This document shows, piece by piece, positions 7,380 through 7,658 of a DNA stretch of 7,658 nt. Location: assembly GCA_030706665.1 (NCBI GenBank), contig JAUZOB010000158.1:1-7658 (forward strand), in the 5' to 3' direction. Position 1 is the stretch's first letter; every line of letters begins with the position of its first letter. The position numbers were made by a program, and so were the translations under genes. The stretch comes from Bacteroidota bacterium (lineage in GTDB: Bacteria > Bacteroidota > Bacteroidia > Bacteroidales > Prolixibacteraceae). Below the pieces are notes generated by a model. That model ran no database searches. It was not told where the DNA came from and was given only the letters and a program-made list of their open reading frames with translations.

Positions 7380-7407
7380 TTTGCACTCTTTTTGCACTCT
7401 TTTTGCA
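7380..7407. repeat. tandem 11-bp direct repeats TTTGCACTCTT, 2.5 copies
   Basis: Two exact 11-bp copies (7380-7390 and 7391-7401) followed by TTTGCA (7402-7407), ending 7 bp upstream of the integrase-remnant ATG. Related T-run plus GC blocks follow at 7431-7455. Direct repeats beside an integrase start and a tRNA fit arm-type sites bound by the integrase N-terminal domain; this role is inferred. Confidence 0.7.
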
Positions 7408-7419
7408 ATCACACTAGTA

Positions 7420-7427
7420 CAAAGTTA
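7420..7427 (-). promoter_or_regulatory. candidate -7 element of the former integrase gene
   Basis: TAACTTTG on the minus strand is an exact TAnnTTTG match, 47 nt upstream of the integrase-remnant ATG. No TTG lies at the expected -33 distance, so the promoter is either weak, decayed or spurious. A transcript from here would carry the 11-bp repeats in its leader. Confidence 0.35.
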
Positions 7428-7475
7428 TGCTTTTTTTGCCTTTTTTCGCACTTTTCAGACGTCACCACAGGGCAT

Positions 7476-7521
7476 AAAAAAAGCCCTGAAAGTGCGTTAA
7501 CTGCTTACTTTCAAGGCTTTT
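7476..7521 (-). terminator. intrinsic terminator of tRNA-Pro
   Basis: On the minus strand, a 15-bp stem (AAAAGCCTTGAAAGT, 7521-7507, with ACTTTCAGGGCTTTT, 7493-7479; one G-U pair) with a 13-nt loop is followed by a run of seven T (7482-7476). It begins 7 nt after the tRNA 3' end. Confidence 0.9.
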
Positions 7522-7527
7522 AAGCGG

Positions 7528-7601
7528 TCGGGGTGACTGGACTCGGACCAGCGACCTCACGCCCCCCAGACGCGTACTCTAACCAACTGAGCTACACCCC
7601 G
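7528..7601 (-). tRNA. tRNA-Pro, anticodon GGG
   Basis: A 74-nt cloverleaf reads on the minus strand: acceptor CGGGGTG (7601-7595) pairs perfectly with CACCCCG (7535-7529), D-stem GCTC/GAGT with loop AGTTGGTTA, anticodon stem CGCGT/GCGTG with loop CTGGGGG (anticodon GGG at 7567-7565, reading CCC and CCU codons), variable loop AGGTC, and T-stem GCTGG/CCAGT. The discriminator base is A (7528). CCA is not encoded and must be added by nucleotidyltransferase. The T-loop reads TCCGAGT, with C where the usual pseudouridine-55 stands. It has its own promoter and terminator, so it is a single-gene unit. Its downstream flank carries the integrase remnant, suggesting it has served as an integration site. 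Confidence 0.95.
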
Positions 7602-7613
7602 CTTTCGAGGGCA

Positions 7614-7645
7614 CAAAACTAAGCAAGAACCTCTATTCATGCAAA
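7614..7645 (-). promoter_or_regulatory. Bacteroidota-type promoter of tRNA-Pro
   Basis: Minus strand TTTG (7645-7642), a 20-nt spacer, then TAGTTTTG (7621-7614): a full match to the TTTG - 19 to 21 nt - TAnnTTTG consensus of the primary sigma factor in this phylum. Transcription should start about 6 nt before the mature tRNA 5' end at 7601. This is the best promoter in the window and supports the taxonomic assignment. Confidence 0.8.
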
Positions 7646-7658
7646 CTTTTCCTAATAA

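Noticed and set aside
7380..7407. CRISPR array
   Set aside because: The repeats are 11 bp and directly adjacent without spacers, so this is a simple tandem repeat, not CRISPR.

Overview
The window looks like chromosomal DNA from an anaerobic member of the Bacteroidota, probably order Bacteroidales. Three observations point there: promoter elements of the TTTG - about 20 nt - TAnnTTTG type, which is specific to this phylum; starts preceded by A-rich leaders rather than a Shine-Dalgarno sequence; and an ATPase of a Bacteroidota-typical kind ending in IPLWLFGFLY. Genes are moderately AT-rich and the gaps are strongly AT-rich.

Layout, left to right. (1) 1-2351, minus strand: the N-terminal two thirds of pyruvate:ferredoxin oxidoreductase, running off the left edge just after its two [4Fe-4S] motifs. 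(2) 2400-3572, minus strand: an AAA_14/DUF4143-type ATPase that starts with GTG, lies 48 nt upstream of the oxidoreductase and may share its transcript. (3) 3573-4092: a 520-nt AT-rich divergent intergenic region with one promoter candidate for each side. (4) 4093-6090, plus strand: a secreted GH51 alpha-L-arabinofuranosidase with both catalytic glutamates. (5) 6218-6256: a perfect 18-bp hairpin between convergent genes. (6) 6285-6707, minus strand: a small two-helix membrane protein of unknown function. (7) 6708-7527: about 800 nt without an intact gene, holding an inverted repeat, decayed reading frames, and a broken tyrosine-recombinase start next to a tRNA. (8) 7528-7601, minus strand: tRNA-Pro(GGG), with a clear promoter and an intrinsic terminator.

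The genes do not form one pathway. The oxidoreductase belongs to central fermentative metabolism and the arabinofuranosidase to plant-polysaccharide use. No SusC/SusD pair or other carbohydrate gene is visible beside the glycosidase.

The most interesting part is the right end. Downstream of the tRNA-Pro terminator are direct repeats of an 11-bp unit, and directly behind them, on the minus strand, a 37-codon open frame (MATAEIYYDKRYKKKDESY...DYIPLS) that reads like the arm-binding N-terminus of a Bacteroidota integrase before it breaks at a stop. I read this as the scar of an element once integrated beside tRNA-Pro. I found no new intact system in the window.
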